Shown in pieces: positions 52,334-61,391 of a stretch of DNA of 64,000 nt (its first letter is position 1; every line of letters begins with the position of its first letter). Under the pieces are notes generated by a model. The model was given only the letters and a program-made list of their open reading frames with translations, was not told the origin of the DNA and did not search any database. The DNA comes from Deinococcus psychrotolerans (lineage in GTDB: Bacteria > Deinococcota > Deinococci > Deinococcales > Deinococcaceae). The stretch spans positions 372,001 to 436,000 of the forward strand of contig NZ_CP034184.1 in NCBI RefSeq assembly GCF_003860465.1, read 5' to 3'. A program made the position numbers and the translations under genes.

Positions 52334-54571
52334 CTACCGTTTGCGGATCGTGAACACCGGCGCAGTGGTATGAAAAGGCAGACGGGCGTTCCTGGGCAGC
52401 AGCCAGGCGTGTGGACGGCCAGACTTGATCTCTACTTTCTTCCAGAATAGGCCATCGGTCAGAATCAGCAGCGGCGTCGAGAGCGGCACGGACGGGAAAC
52501 GCAGATCTGAAGATGGCCTTGAAAGCGAATTGAGCAGTTCTACACCGTCTTGCAATTCAGTACCGCCCCCGCCGCTGAGTTTGACTGCTTGCCTCAGAAG
52601 CCAAGGACTCATCACTCCGTGGTCGGTGGCCTGCGTGTCACAGGAAATGAGCCGCAGCGCCCCAATTTCCAGCACAGCGCAGGTTTGCACGATGGCCCCC
52701 AGCCCTTCCTCAAGCGTCTCGTCGTCCATGCTGGCTGAAGTGTCGGCAATCACCACCAGTTGCACGCCGCTGCGCTCCTCACCACGGAAGCTCGGCAGCG
52801 CCATCTGGCTATCAGAGGGCGTGCGCCGAGACAGCCGGTCCCAGCGTGCCTTGCGCTGAGGTCTGGGGTAATGCGGTGAAGCCCATTCCAACAGTTTGGG
52901 TCGCCAGGCCACCGGGTCGGCGGCCACCGCCCGCAGTTCGCGCACCAGTCCGCCGTGACCTTCCCCAGCGCTCCGTAAAAAGACGGCCTCCTCCAAGCCG
53001 CGCCCAATGGCTTTTCGCAGTGCACCTTCTTCGGCTTCACTCAGCGCCGAAGCATTCTCGTCATCGGCAATAAAGTCGCTTAGCCCTGCGCCGCGTGAGC
53101 CGCTCAGCGAACGTTCCCGCCCTTGCCGCCTCAGGAGTTCGGCGTAGATGGCTTCCGCGCTGCCCAAGCGCTCCAGTTCAGTGTCACGGTTGGGTTGAGG
53201 GTCAAGCTGTGAGCTGAGCGGTGGCAAGCCGAGTTCGTCAAACCAGGCTTCGTTGATCATGGCGCAGGCCGCCGACCACAGCACGGCGTGGCGACGTTGC
53301 CCACGTTCGGGCTGCCGCAGCGCCGCCGACACCACCAATCGGCACAGCACGCGGGCGAGGTCGCTGCCCTGGCCGCGCTCAGCGTTCATGACATTGACCA
53401 CAATCTCACCCCAGGGCCGACCTGAACGGGGCCGGGGATCATACGCCGCCAGCCGGACGTGCAGCCGCTCAGCCGTGCGGGGATCAAGGTCGAGGCGCAG
53501 CATGGAGCGCAGGTGGCGCAGCTCGGGCAGCAGCGTATCCAGCTGGCCCCAGGCCGAGAGCCATTTCTGAACGCTGGATTCCACCGATGTCTTTTTAGGA
53601 TGCTCGTGGCCCAGCACGGCGGCCTGAATGGCAGCGGCGGTTTCTTGAAGACTGAGTTGCAGGGCATTGGCGCGGGAGTTGGACTTGGTGATGATCGTAT
53701 CGTTTGCCGCTCCCAGCAGGCCAGCGGTGAGTTGAGTGTCTTGTAAGCGCTGTTCGGCACGGTACTTGAGCAGCTCCAGAGTCTGCTGCTGTTGGAACTG
53801 TGCGGCCTTCTCCATCAGCGCTTTCATGTCTGGGTGATGCCACACCGCGCCGCCGAGACTGTGCAGTGCTCGCAACTGGTTGGCGTCCTCGTCGCGGCCA
53901 AGCTGAGTCAAAACGGGATGCCAGGCAAACGGCCACAACGCTGGCCCCCAAGGCTCCACTTCTTGCCAAGTCACTTCACCTGCTTCAAGCCGCTTGAGGT
54001 TGTCAGTCAGCTTGAGACGTGCGGGCGGCAACGGCTGAATGGCTGCTTTGCCTGGAAAACTGGCGTACACGCTGAGGCTGAGCGCCGCCGATACCAGTCG
54101 CAACGGCTCTGTCAGCCGCCCTGCTTTTAAGGCCTGTTCCTGCGTCTGGAAGCCTTGCGCCTCCAGTTTCGTCAGCAAGAGGTCGCTGGCCTGCGCGATC
54201 AACGCCGGGTTACGGCGCACTGCTGCCAGATGAGCCTCCCGCATCCAGTGACTCCAAGCGGCCAACTCGGTGATGTCTAAACCCGCCACTCTCGGCAGTA
54301 CATTTTCACTAGAGGCGGGAACCACACTCCACCCGCAAGGCGAGACGAGGATGGGGCCGCTGATGGGCAAGAGGTCGATGAGTTCGCGGTCTGAGGCTTT
54401 GAGTTGTTTGAGTGTTTGCTGACCAAAGCGGCGTGTGGCGTTGCGCTGATGCGGCCACTGACTGCTCAGAAGCTGGATGATGGCCTGAAATTGGCCGTCG
54501 CCCAGCGCGGTGGCTCCGTCCGGGCGCTGGCGAATGTTGAGCCTGGGCAAGTTAAATTTCGGCAGGGTCAT
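52334..54571 (-). CDS. VWA-domain protein, partner of MoxR ATPase
   Basis: The 745-residue product is read from ATG 54571. A long helical N-part (~580 residues) is followed by a VWA domain with an intact MIDAS motif (LVVIADTSASMDDETLEEG, about residue 605) and the later T and D positions (GGGGTELQDG, ILTDGLF). Eight bases separate it from the MoxR gene upstream. MoxR-VWA pairs act as chaperone-like systems that insert cofactors or assemble complexes; some are in defence regions. No third gene of a ternary system is seen. The client is unknown. Confidence 0.85.
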   Translation of the reverse strand: MTLPKFNLPRLNIRQRPDGATALGDGQFQAIIQLLSSQWPHQRNATRRFGQQTLKQLKASDRELIDLLPISGPILVSPCGWSVVPASSENVLPRVAGLDITELAAWSHWMREAHLAAVRRNPALIAQASDLLLTKLEAQGFQTQEQALKAGRLTEPLRLVSAALSLSVYASFPGKAAIQPLPPARLKLTDNLKRLEAGEVTWQEVEPWGPALWPFAWHPVLTQLGRDEDANQLRALHSLGGAVWHHPDMKALMEKAAQFQQQQTLELLKYRAEQRLQDTQLTAGLLGAANDTIITKSNSRANALQLSLQETAAAIQAAVLGHEHPKKTSVESSVQKWLSAWGQLDTLLPELRHLRSMLRLDLDPRTAERLHVRLAAYDPRPRSGRPWGEIVVNVMNAERGQGSDLARVLCRLVVSAALRQPERGQRRHAVLWSAACAMINEAWFDELGLPPLSSQLDPQPNRDTELERLGSAEAIYAELLRRQGRERSLSGSRGAGLSDFIADDENASALSEAEEGALRKAIGRGLEEAVFLRSAGEGHGGLVRELRAVAADPVAWRPKLLEWASPHYPRPQRKARWDRLSRRTPSDSQMALPSFRGEERSGVQLVVIADTSASMDDETLEEGLGAIVQTCAVLEIGALRLISCDTQATDHGVMSPWLLRQAVKLSGGGGTELQDGVELLNSLSRPSSDLRFPSVPLSTPLLILTDGLFWKKVEIKSGRPHAWLLPRNARLPFHTTAPVFTIRKR

Positions 54572-54578
54572 ACGGGCC

Positions 54579-55730
54579 TCAGTTTCCGCTGTTGGCGGTG
54601 GTCTGAAGCAGATCGTCCAGGAACCAGCCGGGCAGCAGCGCTTCGTGCTCCTTACCGACCAAGAAGGCTTGCAGGGCCTCCGGTGCCCGCAGTTCAGTCT
54701 GCCGCAGCACGCGCACGGCCTGCTCAGCCAGCAGGCGGCTGCCCGCATTGAGCTGGGTTTCCAGAGCAGGCAACTCGCTCACCAGCTTGACCCGCAGTTG
54801 ACTGAGTACCGTCAACAACGTCAGGCGGTCAGCAGCGTCAAAGGGAGCGGGCAACTCGCCGCGCAAGATTGGTTCCAGCCGGATGCTGCGGGCTTGCGTC
54901 ATCCACCAGTTGGCCAGCAGCACGGCGTCATTCTCTGATACGGCTCCGCTGGCGATGGTTCGCAGGGTGTCGCTGGCATGTCTTAAACCGGCGGCGTCAC
55001 CGAGGGCCACCTGTTCCAGCGCGGCGGGCCAGCCGAGACTCTGTGCCGACAGGGCGCGGGCCAGCATCGTCCAGGCACGGGGCGAGGTGCTGATCTCGCC
55101 GTCATCGCCGGGCCGCCCGACGAGTTTAGTCAGGCCGCTCTCCTGGATGTAACGGGCGATCAGCGGCTCCAACCGATCGCGCGCCTGACGCTCGGCGAAC
55201 CAGGTCAGCCAACTGTGGGTGTTCTTCAACCGGAACTGCACGTGCAGCAGCCGGTTCATGATCGGCGCAAGCAGTGGTCTGGCTCCCGAGTTGGTTTCGG
55301 GCGGATTGCCGATACATACCACAATGGAATGCTCGGGCAGCACCACGTTGCCGAGTCGGCGCTCGTTGATCAATGAGAACAGTGCCTTGATGGTGCTGAC
55401 CTCAGCGGCGTTGAGTTCATCGAGCAGCACGAAGCTGGGCTGCTGCGCCTCGCCGGGCAGTGGATGGTGAACCAGTTCGTGCGGTGGGCAGCGCACCGTC
55501 GTGTTGGTGCCGGGCATGAATCTGGGCACCAGCAGGTCGGTGGCGTCCATCATCGGCGCGACCAGATTGAAGAAGTGATAACCGTAGTCCTGAGCGAAAC
55601 GGGTGGCCGCTTCGGTCTTGCCCAGGCCTGGCGGCCCCCACAGCATCACCGACTGGCGATCGCCGAGGTCGAGCATCAGCTCACCGAAGCTGTCGTGGTC
55701 GACGGCGGGGAGTTTGTTGAGATCAATCAT
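54579..55730 (-). CDS. MoxR-family AAA+ ATPase
   Basis: The 383-residue ATPase has Walker A WGPPGLGKTEAAT (31-43), Walker B FVLLDELNAAE near 100, sensor 1 IVVCIGNPPE and an Arg-finger region NSGARPLLAPIMNRLLHVQF. The C-terminal ~140 residues are helical. It would use ATP to act on a client together with the VWA protein coded just after it. A GGAG-like Shine-Dalgarno (TTGGAGCC) precedes ATG 55730. Full length. Confidence 0.9.
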   Translation of the reverse strand: MIDLNKLPAVDHDSFGELMLDLGDRQSVMLWGPPGLGKTEAATRFAQDYGYHFFNLVAPMMDATDLLVPRFMPGTNTTVRCPPHELVHHPLPGEAQQPSFVLLDELNAAEVSTIKALFSLINERRLGNVVLPEHSIVVCIGNPPETNSGARPLLAPIMNRLLHVQFRLKNTHSWLTWFAERQARDRLEPLIARYIQESGLTKLVGRPGDDGEISTSPRAWTMLARALSAQSLGWPAALEQVALGDAAGLRHASDTLRTIASGAVSENDAVLLANWWMTQARSIRLEPILRGELPAPFDAADRLTLLTVLSQLRVKLVSELPALETQLNAGSRLLAEQAVRVLRQTELRAPEALQAFLVGKEHEALLPGWFLDDLLQTTANSGN

Positions 55731-55929
55731 GTGGCTCCAAGCGGGGCAGTAACGTCATTGCCCAGAAGTCCATTCTGAGGGCGCAGCAGCATGAACGCAT
55801 CCGCCATTGCCCTTACGCCAACAGCGCCTCGATGAGCGTCAGAAAACCGCCTTAAAGCGCGTGTTTTCGGCCAATATCAATTGTAAGTCGGAGCGACTTA
55901 ATCGCGAGCGAGCCGAATCTACCCTGCGG

Positions 55930-56187
55930 CGGTCTGACATTCAGACCACCGCATTAACGGCATGGTGCCAAGCTAGGTGGGCCTTCGTCTGATGCGTTCT
56001 TCGATTGTGCGCGGTGACAGTGGTTCGGGTGTGCTGGTGAAGGTTCGAAACGCGGGCATGCAGGGCCAGAAATTCCTGCGTTCGTCGCGGTTTCTTGAAG
56101 CCCAGCTGACCTCGCTCCTGTTCCCGGGTCGGGCGATGCGATTGTTCAATCAAATTGTTGCAGCGCGCAGAGGAAATGACTTGGCGG
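55930..56187 (-). pseudogene. IS6-family transposase C-terminal fragment
   Basis: The minus strand reads SSARCNNLIEQSHRPTREQE and then GQLGFKKPRRTQEFLALHAR, ending LAWHHAVNAVV. This is the end of an IS6 transposase and shows what the site looks like without the 40-bp insertion. A hairpin GGTCTGACATTCAGACC (55931-55947) follows the gene. The fragment is cut at 56187, where IS6 element 2 begins, so one IS6 copy has inserted into another and the rest was lost. Confidence 0.8.
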
Positions 56188-56225
56188 GGTTCTGTCAGGT
56201 TAGTCGTGTTGCTGGCAGACGAACA

Positions 56226-56258
56226 GCAGGGATAGCCTGAAGTTCAGGCTATCCCTGC
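56226..56258. repeat. Perfect 33-bp palindrome at the 3' end of IS6 element 2
   Basis: GCAGGGATAGCCTGAA-G-TTCAGGCTATCCCTGC. It lies between the transposase end and the left terminal repeat, like the related but not identical hairpins at 27404, 55931 and 63484. Confidence 0.85.
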
Positions 56259-56444
56259 GCCAACCTCACCCCACATCTGAAATGCCCGGTGTTGGTTGCT
56301 TCTTCTGATGTGGGCGGGAACCGTAGTTCTGACATGGCGGTGAAGGTTGGTGACTCGGGCGTGAAGATTCAGGAATTCTTGGATCCGTTCGAGTGTTCTA
56401 GAACTAAGCTGACTCCGCTCTTGTTGTCGTGTGGCACGGTGTGA

Positions 56445-56484
56445 TTGTCTTGGGCAGAGCAGCGCCGATGACGACGCTTGCCTG
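56445..56484. repeat. 40-bp palindromic element inserted after the IEQ codons
   Basis: Compared with the uninterrupted fragment at 55930-56187, exactly about 40 bp are extra here: minus strand CAGGCAAGCGTCGTCATCGG to CTGCCCAAGACAA. It causes a frameshift. Ends GGCA and TGCC are inverted. Confidence 0.8.
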
Positions 56485-56721
56485 CTGCTCGATGAGATTA
56501 TTGCAGCGGGCGGTCGAAATCACTTGCTGATAATCGACCTCCTGAAGGGCTGGAAGTTCTCGGATCGCGGCCCCATAACTGGCCAGTTTGTCGGTACAGA
56601 TCGTCTCTGAGACGTGATATTCGTCGAGCAGGCGAGTCATGAACGTTCTTGCCGCTTCGGTATCTCGGTGGCGCTGTAGCAAGACGTCGAGCACGCCCCC
56701 GTGCTCGTCCACGGCTCTCCA

Positions 56722-56761
56722 GCGGGCAGGCGTGCCCAGGCGCGTCCGTTCTGCCCAAGAA
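56722..56761. repeat. 40-bp palindromic element inserted in the HWL-WRAVDE region
   Basis: Plus strand GCGGGCAGGCGTGCCCAGGC to TTCTGCCCAAGAA. Removing 40 bp restores HWL-WRAVDEHG, the normal IS6 sequence. It is in the opposite orientation to the copy at 56445. Confidence 0.85.
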
Positions 56762-57038
56762 GAGCCAGTGACGGACACCGCCGACCGTGGTACAGACTTC
56801 GTCCCGGTGGCGCAGATCTTCAGCGATGAGCGGCGAGAATTTGATGTTCCACTCGCCAAGCGTGTCGTGGCGAACCTCAATACCACGCTCCTGAAGCAGT
56901 TCCTGTACATCTCGGTAACTCAGCGGGAAGCGATGGTACAGCCAAACTGCATGCTGGATGATGCTGATCGGGAAACGGTGTCGGTAGGGCTTACGGTCAG
57001 TCACTGACCACCACCATACCGGTTAGCCTGCCAGAACC

Positions 57039-57518
57039 ATCAGTAGACCATACCGACTGTGAAGCCAAGCCGAGGCCGAGCAACATCGGCTTGAGCGCCA
57101 GCGTCGCTGACGCATCATCTTTGACGACCGGGACTGGCTAGCCGCATCAATTCTGATCGATTCCACGACGACAAAATGGGCTTGCCGGAATATCGCAGGC
57201 CCGCCTGATCCTCTTGACCAGCAGCCTACACTGCATTATCAAGATTCGGCGTTCCGGCACGCCGTGGGCCCCAGGTGCAAGCCACCCCTTCTGCCCGAGA
57301 GGCACTACCGCTTCCACACCAGATACTGCCTGAGCATCCTGACGCTGATTAGTACGCCATGGGATTAGCAGCACCCCTCAGTCGCAGAGATTCACACACG
57401 GCTGGCCAGATCATCGTCGGCACAGTCTGTCCCCCTGATCAAGGCAGCGCAACCTTCGTGACCAGGAATAATCCCGCGCTGATGGAGGAATCCTTACGCT
57501 CGCTGAGGGGAAAAACGT
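57039..57518. other. Intergenic, no supported gene
   Basis: About 480 bp right of IS6 element 2. A 75-codon minus frame (57147-57374) with GQKGWLAPGAHGVPERRILI looks like a transposase scrap but has no clear match. No promoter or RNA recognised. Confidence 0.4.
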
Positions 57519-58748
57519 TCAGCCACGTCCACCGGCGATTCGAGTGGCCTCAGGCAGCCTGGACAACAGACGAAGAGCGAAAATACCCACCACCGGTCCC
57601 AGGGCCAGCAACACAAACGTCGCTGGCCAACCGCTCGCACGCACCAAGATGGGCACCAGCGCGATACTCACGGCTGTCAAGGTATAGCCCAGTCCCAACT
57701 GCGCGGTCAGGGCCGTTCCGACGTAGGCAGAATCGCTGATCTCGCTGGTGATAGCCGAGAACTGAGCGGAATCCGCAATGATCCAGAACCCCCAGATGAG
57801 ACTCACGGCCAGCAGAACCATCGGTGAAGCGCCCAGCAACAGCAGCCCGGAGAGAACCAATGCACAACCACCCGAGCATGCCAACGCCAGAATCACGAGG
57901 CGAGTCCGGCCCCACCGATCACCGAGAACACCGCCCAGAACGCAGCCGAGCGCGCCAATACCGATCACGGCGAAGGTGGCAAACGCCGCTTCACGGTGCT
58001 CAGAATCAGCGGGGCCTGCAAGCACCTGACTGAAGAAAGCGGCGAACCAGGCCCACATGGCATACAACTCCCACATGTGGCCCAGGTAGCCCAAAGTGGC
58101 CAGCCGCATGCCCCGCCCGCTGAGCATCTTCCAAGCCTGAGACGGCTGGAAAACAGCTGCCGGAAACCGGTAAGGCCCCTCTCCCACCCGCACGGCAATC
58201 AATCCGCCGAGCGCTGCCAGCACACTGGTAGCCACGATGACCACGCGCCAATTGGCACCGCCGAAGCCGTTGATCAAATGAGGCAAGGCCGAGCCGAGTG
58301 TCAGTCCTCCGACCATCACGCCGAGCGCGACCCCACGCCCAGTGACAAACCAGGCCGACATGGCTTTCAGCGCCGAAGGGTAGACCAGTGCCAATGCGGC
58401 CCCAGTCAACGCGCGCAGCAGCGTGGCAGAGCCGAGACCGCTGGCAAACAGCAGGCCTAAATTACTCGCGGCGGCGAGGAGGCCACCCACCAGAATCAAT
58501 CGTTGAGGCGTCACCCGGTCAGCGAGGTTGAAGGCAGCGCTGAGCACGGCACCCAGCACGAATCCCAGTTGGACGGCCAAGGTCAACCATGCCGAAGCCA
58601 CATCAGTCAGTGTCCACAGCTCACGCAACTGCGGCAACAGTGCCGCCGCTGAGAACCACGGTGCCATGGTGAAGAACAAACCGGTGGCCAGCCCGGCGAG
58701 CGCCGACCAGCGTCCAGATGCTACATGTGGAGGAGAAGTTACGGACAT
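57519..58748 (-). CDS. MFS transporter
   Basis: The 409-residue permease is read from ATG 58748 (MSVTSPPHVASGRWSALAGL); ATG 58760 is possible. Twelve hydrophobic helices are visible, with the loop 2-3 region NLADRVTPQRLI and the loop 8-9 motif GVLGDRWGRTRLVILALACS, the latter the classical MFS G-x-x-x-D-R-x-G-R-R variant. Probably a drug or small-molecule transporter of the CynX/NarK-like kind; substrate unknown. It stands alone, with IS debris at its 3' end. Confidence 0.88.
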   Translation of the reverse strand: MSVTSPPHVASGRWSALAGLATGLFFTMAPWFSAAALLPQLRELWTLTDVASAWLTLAVQLGFVLGAVLSAAFNLADRVTPQRLILVGGLLAAASNLGLLFASGLGSATLLRALTGAALALVYPSALKAMSAWFVTGRGVALGVMVGGLTLGSALPHLINGFGGANWRVVIVATSVLAALGGLIAVRVGEGPYRFPAAVFQPSQAWKMLSGRGMRLATLGYLGHMWELYAMWAWFAAFFSQVLAGPADSEHREAAFATFAVIGIGALGCVLGGVLGDRWGRTRLVILALACSGGCALVLSGLLLLGASPMVLLAVSLIWGFWIIADSAQFSAITSEISDSAYVGTALTAQLGLGYTLTAVSIALVPILVRASGWPATFVLLALGPVVGIFALRLLSRLPEATRIAGGRG

Positions 58749-59087
58749 GGATTCCAGCATAGAGCTCCACATTGCGCTGGAGCGCCTCTAGCACCTATAG
58801 CTCGCCGATAGAAGAAGCAATCTCAAGATGGCCTCAACGGACACTCGGTCTTCGCCGAGACCAAGCTCAAAGTTTCTGAACTGCTCCAGCGTCAGGCCAC
58901 GTCCAGCAAATACCTCTGACAACGAAGAGCATTGCAGAAGACGTTCCAGGTAGCGTGCAAACAGCTTGCCAGATCACAGCGTAAAGCGGGGAAGCATCTG
59001 CCGGCCATAAGTACTTCAGCTTACCCCGGCCTGTTCAAATGGCGCTGTGTTGCCACGTCTCAAGCCGCTAACCTGTGGCCGATACGT
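58749..59087. other. Divergent gap with a possible gene relic
   Basis: A minus frame (~58797-58975) without normal start reads LFARYLERLLQCSSLSEVFA and LTLEQFRNFELGLGEDRVSV, helical and protein-like, possibly the end of a lost regulator. The plus strand holds TAACCT 12 nt before the RNA ligase start as a -10 candidate. No radiation-response (RDRM) palindrome was found by eye. Confidence 0.35.
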
Positions 59088-59720
59088 ATGGACGCCCGGC
59101 GCAAATACCCTCGCACACCTCACCTGCCCTGGTCGTCAGGCGTGGGCACTGACGACGATTCATTGCCAAATACCCACGCCTTCGTCGGTCAGGAGGTCGT
59201 GGTGACCGAGAAGCTCGACGGCGAGAACACCACCCTCTACCGCCGTGGTCTGCATGCCCGTTCGCTCGACCCCAGGCCGCACCCGTCGCGCGACTGGGTG
59301 AAGGGACTTCAGAGCCGAGTCGGTTACCTGATTCCCGATGGGTGGCGGGTGTGCGGCGAAAACCTTTACGCCCGGCACTCGCTTGGTTACCACGAGCTGG
59401 ACAGCCACTTCTACCTTTTCAGCATCTGGGATGAAACCAACACGAGCCTGAATTGGGATGAGACCCTCGCCTGGGCCGAACGTCTCGGTGTGCCTACCCC
59501 TCGCCAGCTCTACCGGGGATTCTGGGACGAACGGCTGATCCGTGCCCTGCCAGTAGATCCGGAGGTGATGGAAGGCTACGTGGTTCGCACGGTGCGGGGC
59601 TTTGCTTACGCCGCCTTTCAGGATCACCTCGCCAAATACGTGCGCGCGGGCCATGTTCAGACGGACGAACACTGGATGCATCAGGCGGTCACGCCCAACA
59701 GATTGAGGAAAGAACCATGA
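59088..59720 (+). CDS. RNA ligase, DraRnl-related, compact
   Basis: The 210-residue product is read from ATG 59088, since homology begins at once (KYPRTPHLPWSSGVGTDDD). Motif I is VVVTEKLDGENTTLYR with the AMP-accepting Lys42; later motifs are RVCGENLYARHSLGYHEL (IIIa-like), EGYVVR (IV) and LAKYVR (V). So the nucleotidyltransferase core is complete. It lacks the extra domain of the ~340-residue D. radiodurans Rnl. It seals 3'-OH/5'-P RNA ends, made by the HD-Pnk coded four bases later. Together they form an RNA-repair cassette. Confidence 0.88.
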   Translation: MDARRKYPRTPHLPWSSGVGTDDDSLPNTHAFVGQEVVVTEKLDGENTTLYRRGLHARSLDPRPHPSRDWVKGLQSRVGYLIPDGWRVCGENLYARHSLGYHELDSHFYLFSIWDETNTSLNWDETLAWAERLGVPTPRQLYRGFWDERLIRALPVDPEVMEGYVVRTVRGFAYAAFQDHLAKYVRAGHVQTDEHWMHQAVTPNRLRKEP

Positions 59721-60991
59721 GACCGCTACTGGAAAGCCTCCGGCGCGGAGCTTCACCTGATCTGGCCGTCTTTCAGGCGGCCCTGGGCGACGTGCTGCCC
59801 TTACTCGACCAGCTGGCGGGAACTGAGCAGGAACCGCTCTGGCACGCCGAGGGAAGCGTGGCCGCGCATACCAGCCAGGTGCTGCAAGAGGCTTACCGGG
59901 TCGCTGAAACGGCAGGACTGGACTCGGACACGCGCCTGACACTGATTCTGGCGGCCCTGCTGCACGACATCGGAAAGCCGTTGACCACCAGACGTTCAGA
60001 AGACCTGAACGGGCAGACACGCATCATCTCGCCGCGCCACGCTGACCGGGGCCGCTCTTATCTGGCTTACCGCTTGCCAGAGTTGGAGCTGCCGGCCGGA
60101 ATACAGCAGGGCATCATGGCTCTGGTCGGTCACCACCACAACCTGGGCCGCACCTACGAGGCCGGAACGTTGGCTGCTTACCGCCGACTGGCCCGGCAGG
60201 TTGATCTGCGGCTGCTGTATCTGCTCGAGCAGGCCGATCTCCGTGGACGCATCAGCGCTGATCAGGATTCCCGCCTTGAAGACCTGGAACTGTTCCGCCT
60301 TCAGGCCGAGGAGTATGGTCTCTGGAGCGGAGAAGACCCGTACAGCGGCTGGCTGGCCCTGATTCAGGGCGATTTGAATGATGGCTCTTCTGAACTGACC
60401 GACCTCACGCTCCAGCAAGGCATCCTCGATTTCGAGGCTGGGCTGATCCAGACGCCTCAGGAAGCAGTCGCCCGATCCTACCCTGCCCGCGCCGGGTTTC
60501 CGGAACTGGTGGTGACCTGTGGGCCGAGCGGATCGGGGAAAAGCAGCTGGATCGCCGAACAGCTGCCCGATCATGCGGTGGTCTCGCTCGACGCCCTGAG
60601 AGCCGAGCTGGCTGGAAAGCGGGCCGATCAATCACTCAACGGACACGTGCTTCAGGAGGCCAAGGAGCGGTTGCGAAGCGTACTGCGGCGCAAAGGAAAG
60701 GTCGTCTGGGACGCAACGAACACCCGGCGTGACTTTCGGAGAGTGCCCCTAGGATTGGGCTTCGACTACGGCGCACTCACGAGCCTGGTGGTCTTTCAGC
60801 CGCCCGTGAGTGCTGTATTCGGGCGCAATCCAGGTCGCCTGCACGCTGTTCCACCGCAAGTACTGGCCCAGCAGGTCGAGAATGCCGAGTTTCCGTACTT
60901 GCCCGAGGCGCACCGTACCCTCTTGCTCGACGAAGACCACCGGATCACGGGGCAGGCAGGATTTTCCTTATCAGCAGTGGGTCGCCTGTAA
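59717..60991 (+). CDS. HD-Pnk: HD phosphohydrolase fused to polynucleotide kinase
   Basis: The 424-residue product has an HD domain (HAEGSVAAHTSQVLQE, LLHDIGKPLT with His83-Asp84, then VGHHHNLGR) and a C-terminal P-loop kinase (TCGPSGSGKSSWI, about 268-280, then SLDALRAELAG and WDATNTRRDFRR). In the studied Runella enzyme the HD part removes 2',3'-cyclic phosphate and the kinase adds the 5' phosphate, so the protein heals both ends of a cut RNA. The start overlaps the ligase (ATGA). A D. radiodurans relative is known next to its RNA ligase genes. Intact. Confidence 0.9.
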   Translation: MRPLLESLRRGASPDLAVFQAALGDVLPLLDQLAGTEQEPLWHAEGSVAAHTSQVLQEAYRVAETAGLDSDTRLTLILAALLHDIGKPLTTRRSEDLNGQTRIISPRHADRGRSYLAYRLPELELPAGIQQGIMALVGHHHNLGRTYEAGTLAAYRRLARQVDLRLLYLLEQADLRGRISADQDSRLEDLELFRLQAEEYGLWSGEDPYSGWLALIQGDLNDGSSELTDLTLQQGILDFEAGLIQTPQEAVARSYPARAGFPELVVTCGPSGSGKSSWIAEQLPDHAVVSLDALRAELAGKRADQSLNGHVLQEAKERLRSVLRRKGKVVWDATNTRRDFRRVPLGLGFDYGALTSLVVFQPPVSAVFGRNPGRLHAVPPQVLAQQVENAEFPYLPEAHRTLLLDEDHRITGQAGFSLSAVGRL

Positions 60992-61040
60992 GCGCATCTG
61001 CTGACTCACCCAATCCTCGCCGTACGGTGGCACAGACCCT

Positions 61041-61391
61041 TGAGGTGCCGCTCCGAACATGGGCGACTCGCTCCTGCGGGGCTATGGAGTCTGGCTCTCG
61101 CGCGTGACGCATGAACGCGCTCAGGTCTACCGCCTGGGAGGCGATGAGTTCGTCGTCTTGGTGCGTCACACGCTGCTGTCGCCGGAAGCGTTCTCAGCCT
61201 GGGCGATGAACCGTCTGCAAATTCCTTTTGTCGACGACGTGAGTGCAGCAATTGGGATTGCGTGGCGGCATGAGTGTGAGAATGTCCGGGCGGTGTTGGG
61301 GCTGGCAGATGAGCGGATGTACGCGGTCAAGAAAGCTGACGCTCCTACGACGGCCACTCAGGAACGTCGCCGTTTCCGCACGCCAACTTGA
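61041..61391 (+). pseudogene. Diguanylate cyclase GGDEF domain, C-terminal fragment
   Basis: The frame (ATG 61059, homology from slightly earlier) reads MGDSLLRGYGVWLSRVTHER, then VYRLGGDEFVVLVRH with the active-site GGDEF, and ADERMYAVKKADA, the end of the domain. The first half of the domain and any sensor are missing. It follows the HD-Pnk gene by 50 bp. A relic; not expected to make c-di-GMP. Confidence 0.7.

Larger units (their letters stand above)
56188..57038 (-). mobile_element. IS6-family element 2, with two 40-bp insertions, inactive
   Basis: The ends are GGTTCTGTCAGGTTAGTCG (56188) and, on the other strand, GGTTCTGGCAGGCTAACCG (57038), 16 of 19 matching. The transposase gene starts near 57004 (TDRKPYRHRFPISIIQHAVW, HTH VQELLQERGIEVRHDTL), breaks at 56761 with a 40-bp insertion, resumes as WRAVDEHGGVLDVLLQRHRD...CTDKLASYGAAIREL...STARCNNLIEQ and breaks again at 56484 with a second one. 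The C-terminus continues out of frame (CHTTTRAE). The DDE residues are present across the pieces, but the gene is dead. Confidence 0.85.

Noticed and set aside
58749..59087. Radiation/desiccation response motif before the RNA repair genes
   Set aside because: I looked for a TTATGTCAT-type palindrome and saw none; a motif search with mismatches would be needed.
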